Notes under the pieces: generated by a model | Databases searched by the model: none | Told to the model about the DNA's origin: nothing | What the model saw: only the letters and a program-made list of their open reading frames with translations | Origin: Bacilli bacterium | GTDB taxonomy: Bacteria; Bacillota_I; Bacilli_A; ML615J-28; CAG-698 | Reading direction: 5' to 3' | Assembly: GCA_028691905.1 (NCBI GenBank) | Contig: JAQUYJ010000066.1 | Coordinates: forward strand, 1-5,650 | Length of the DNA stretch: 5,650 nucleotides | Shown here: one piece after another, positions 5,560 to 5,650 of the stretch | How the letters are laid out: the number at the start of each line of letters is the position of its first letter | How positions within the stretch are numbered: position 1 is the stretch's first letter | Position numbers and translations under genes: made by a program

Positions 5560-5650
5560 ATTGTCAATGCTGTTGTTGAAACAAAAACAATCGTTCAAAA
5601 GCAATTTTCTCAATTAAAAAACCAGCTGACACAAGAGGTATTCTTTATTA
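5560..5650 (+). pseudogene. asnA: In-frame continuation of asnA beyond the TAG, running off the window
   Basis: The 30 codons after the TAG contain no stop and keep the AsnA pattern. IVNAVVETKTIVQKQF, then LKNQLTQEVFFI, matches position by position the E. coli stretch after TVEA (IWAGIKATEAAVSEEF, then LAPFLPDQIHFV), with about one residue inserted. No frameshift is needed, so a single codon separates this from the upstream part. No SD or plausible ATG restart is seen directly after the TAG. Whether the gene is broken, misread in sequencing or read through cannot be decided from the window. Confidence 0.7.
5573..5588 (+). repeat. 16-base direct repeat in asnA, copy 2 (beyond the TAG)
   Basis: This is the second exact copy of TTGTTGAAACAAAAAC, again in the VETKT reading phase, 14 to 29 bases after the in-frame TAG. 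In this copy VETKT aligns to the helix that E. coli AsnA has as IKATEA. Confidence 0.4.

Noticed and set aside
5540..5580. A frameshift as the cause of the asnA interruption
   Set aside because: AsnA similarity continues in the same phase directly after the TAG, so a single codon change suffices.
1..5650. Alternative genetic codes with TGA as Trp or AGG as Met
   Set aside because: Four genes end at TGA in the expected place, TGG serves Trp, and AGG encodes the conserved Arg245 in the EGRMK block of the U32 protein.
1..5650. Mobile elements, CRISPR arrays, tRNA or rRNA genes, riboswitches
   Set aside because: No transposase, long terminal repeats, spaced direct-repeat array, cloverleaf or long structured leader was seen. 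The intergenic gaps are all under 100 bases.

Overview
This is an AT-rich stretch of chromosome from a low-GC Gram-positive bacterium (Bacillota). All genes lie on the + strand, packed end to end with stop/start overlaps, strong Shine-Dalgarno (SD) sites and good sigma-A promoters. The order trmR - trhP1 - trhP2 - greA is the Bacillus-type yrrM-yrrN-yrrO-greA neighbourhood, but udk, which lies between yrrO and greA in B. subtilis, is missing. The GreA wording (KEARAQGDLSENADYDAARDEQ region) and the presence of AsnA suggest an Erysipelotrichia- or Mollicutes-related lineage. That placement is a judgement from memory, not a search. TGA is a normal stop here (four genes end on it) and AGG encodes the conserved Arg of the U32 signature, so neither the Mycoplasma code nor the AGG-to-Met code applies.

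Layout. (1) Bases 1-426 hold the 3' end of an unrecognised helical protein. (2) A promoter inside the end of that gene (406-434) and a perfect 8-bp dyad (436-456) that swallows the ribosome binding site lead into a three-gene operon, 458-3116. It consists of an O-methyltransferase (TrmR/YrrM type), a short, cysteine-poor U32 protein (TrhP1/YrrN type) and a full U32 protein (TrhP2/YrrO type), joined by ATGA overlaps. Together they look like a wobble-uridine module: the U32 pair makes 5-hydroxyuridine at tRNA position 34 and TrmR methylates it to 5-methoxyuridine. (3) greA (3186-3644) has its own promoter and a terminator. (4) A second promoter drives a ROK/ASKHA-fold protein of unknown role (3743-5122), overlapped by asnA (5119 onward), the ammonia-dependent asparagine synthetase.

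The most notable point is that asnA is interrupted by an in-frame TAG at 5557-5559, after 146 codons. Recognisable AsnA sequence continues in the same frame, without another stop, to the window edge. The only other in-frame TAG, the stop of trhP2, is followed one codon later by TAA. The simplest readings are a nonsense mutation or a sequencing error in asnA. TAG readthrough or reassignment is a testable alternative that this window does not contradict. I see no mobile element, CRISPR array, tRNA or rRNA, and no gene-free stretch longer than about 100 bases.
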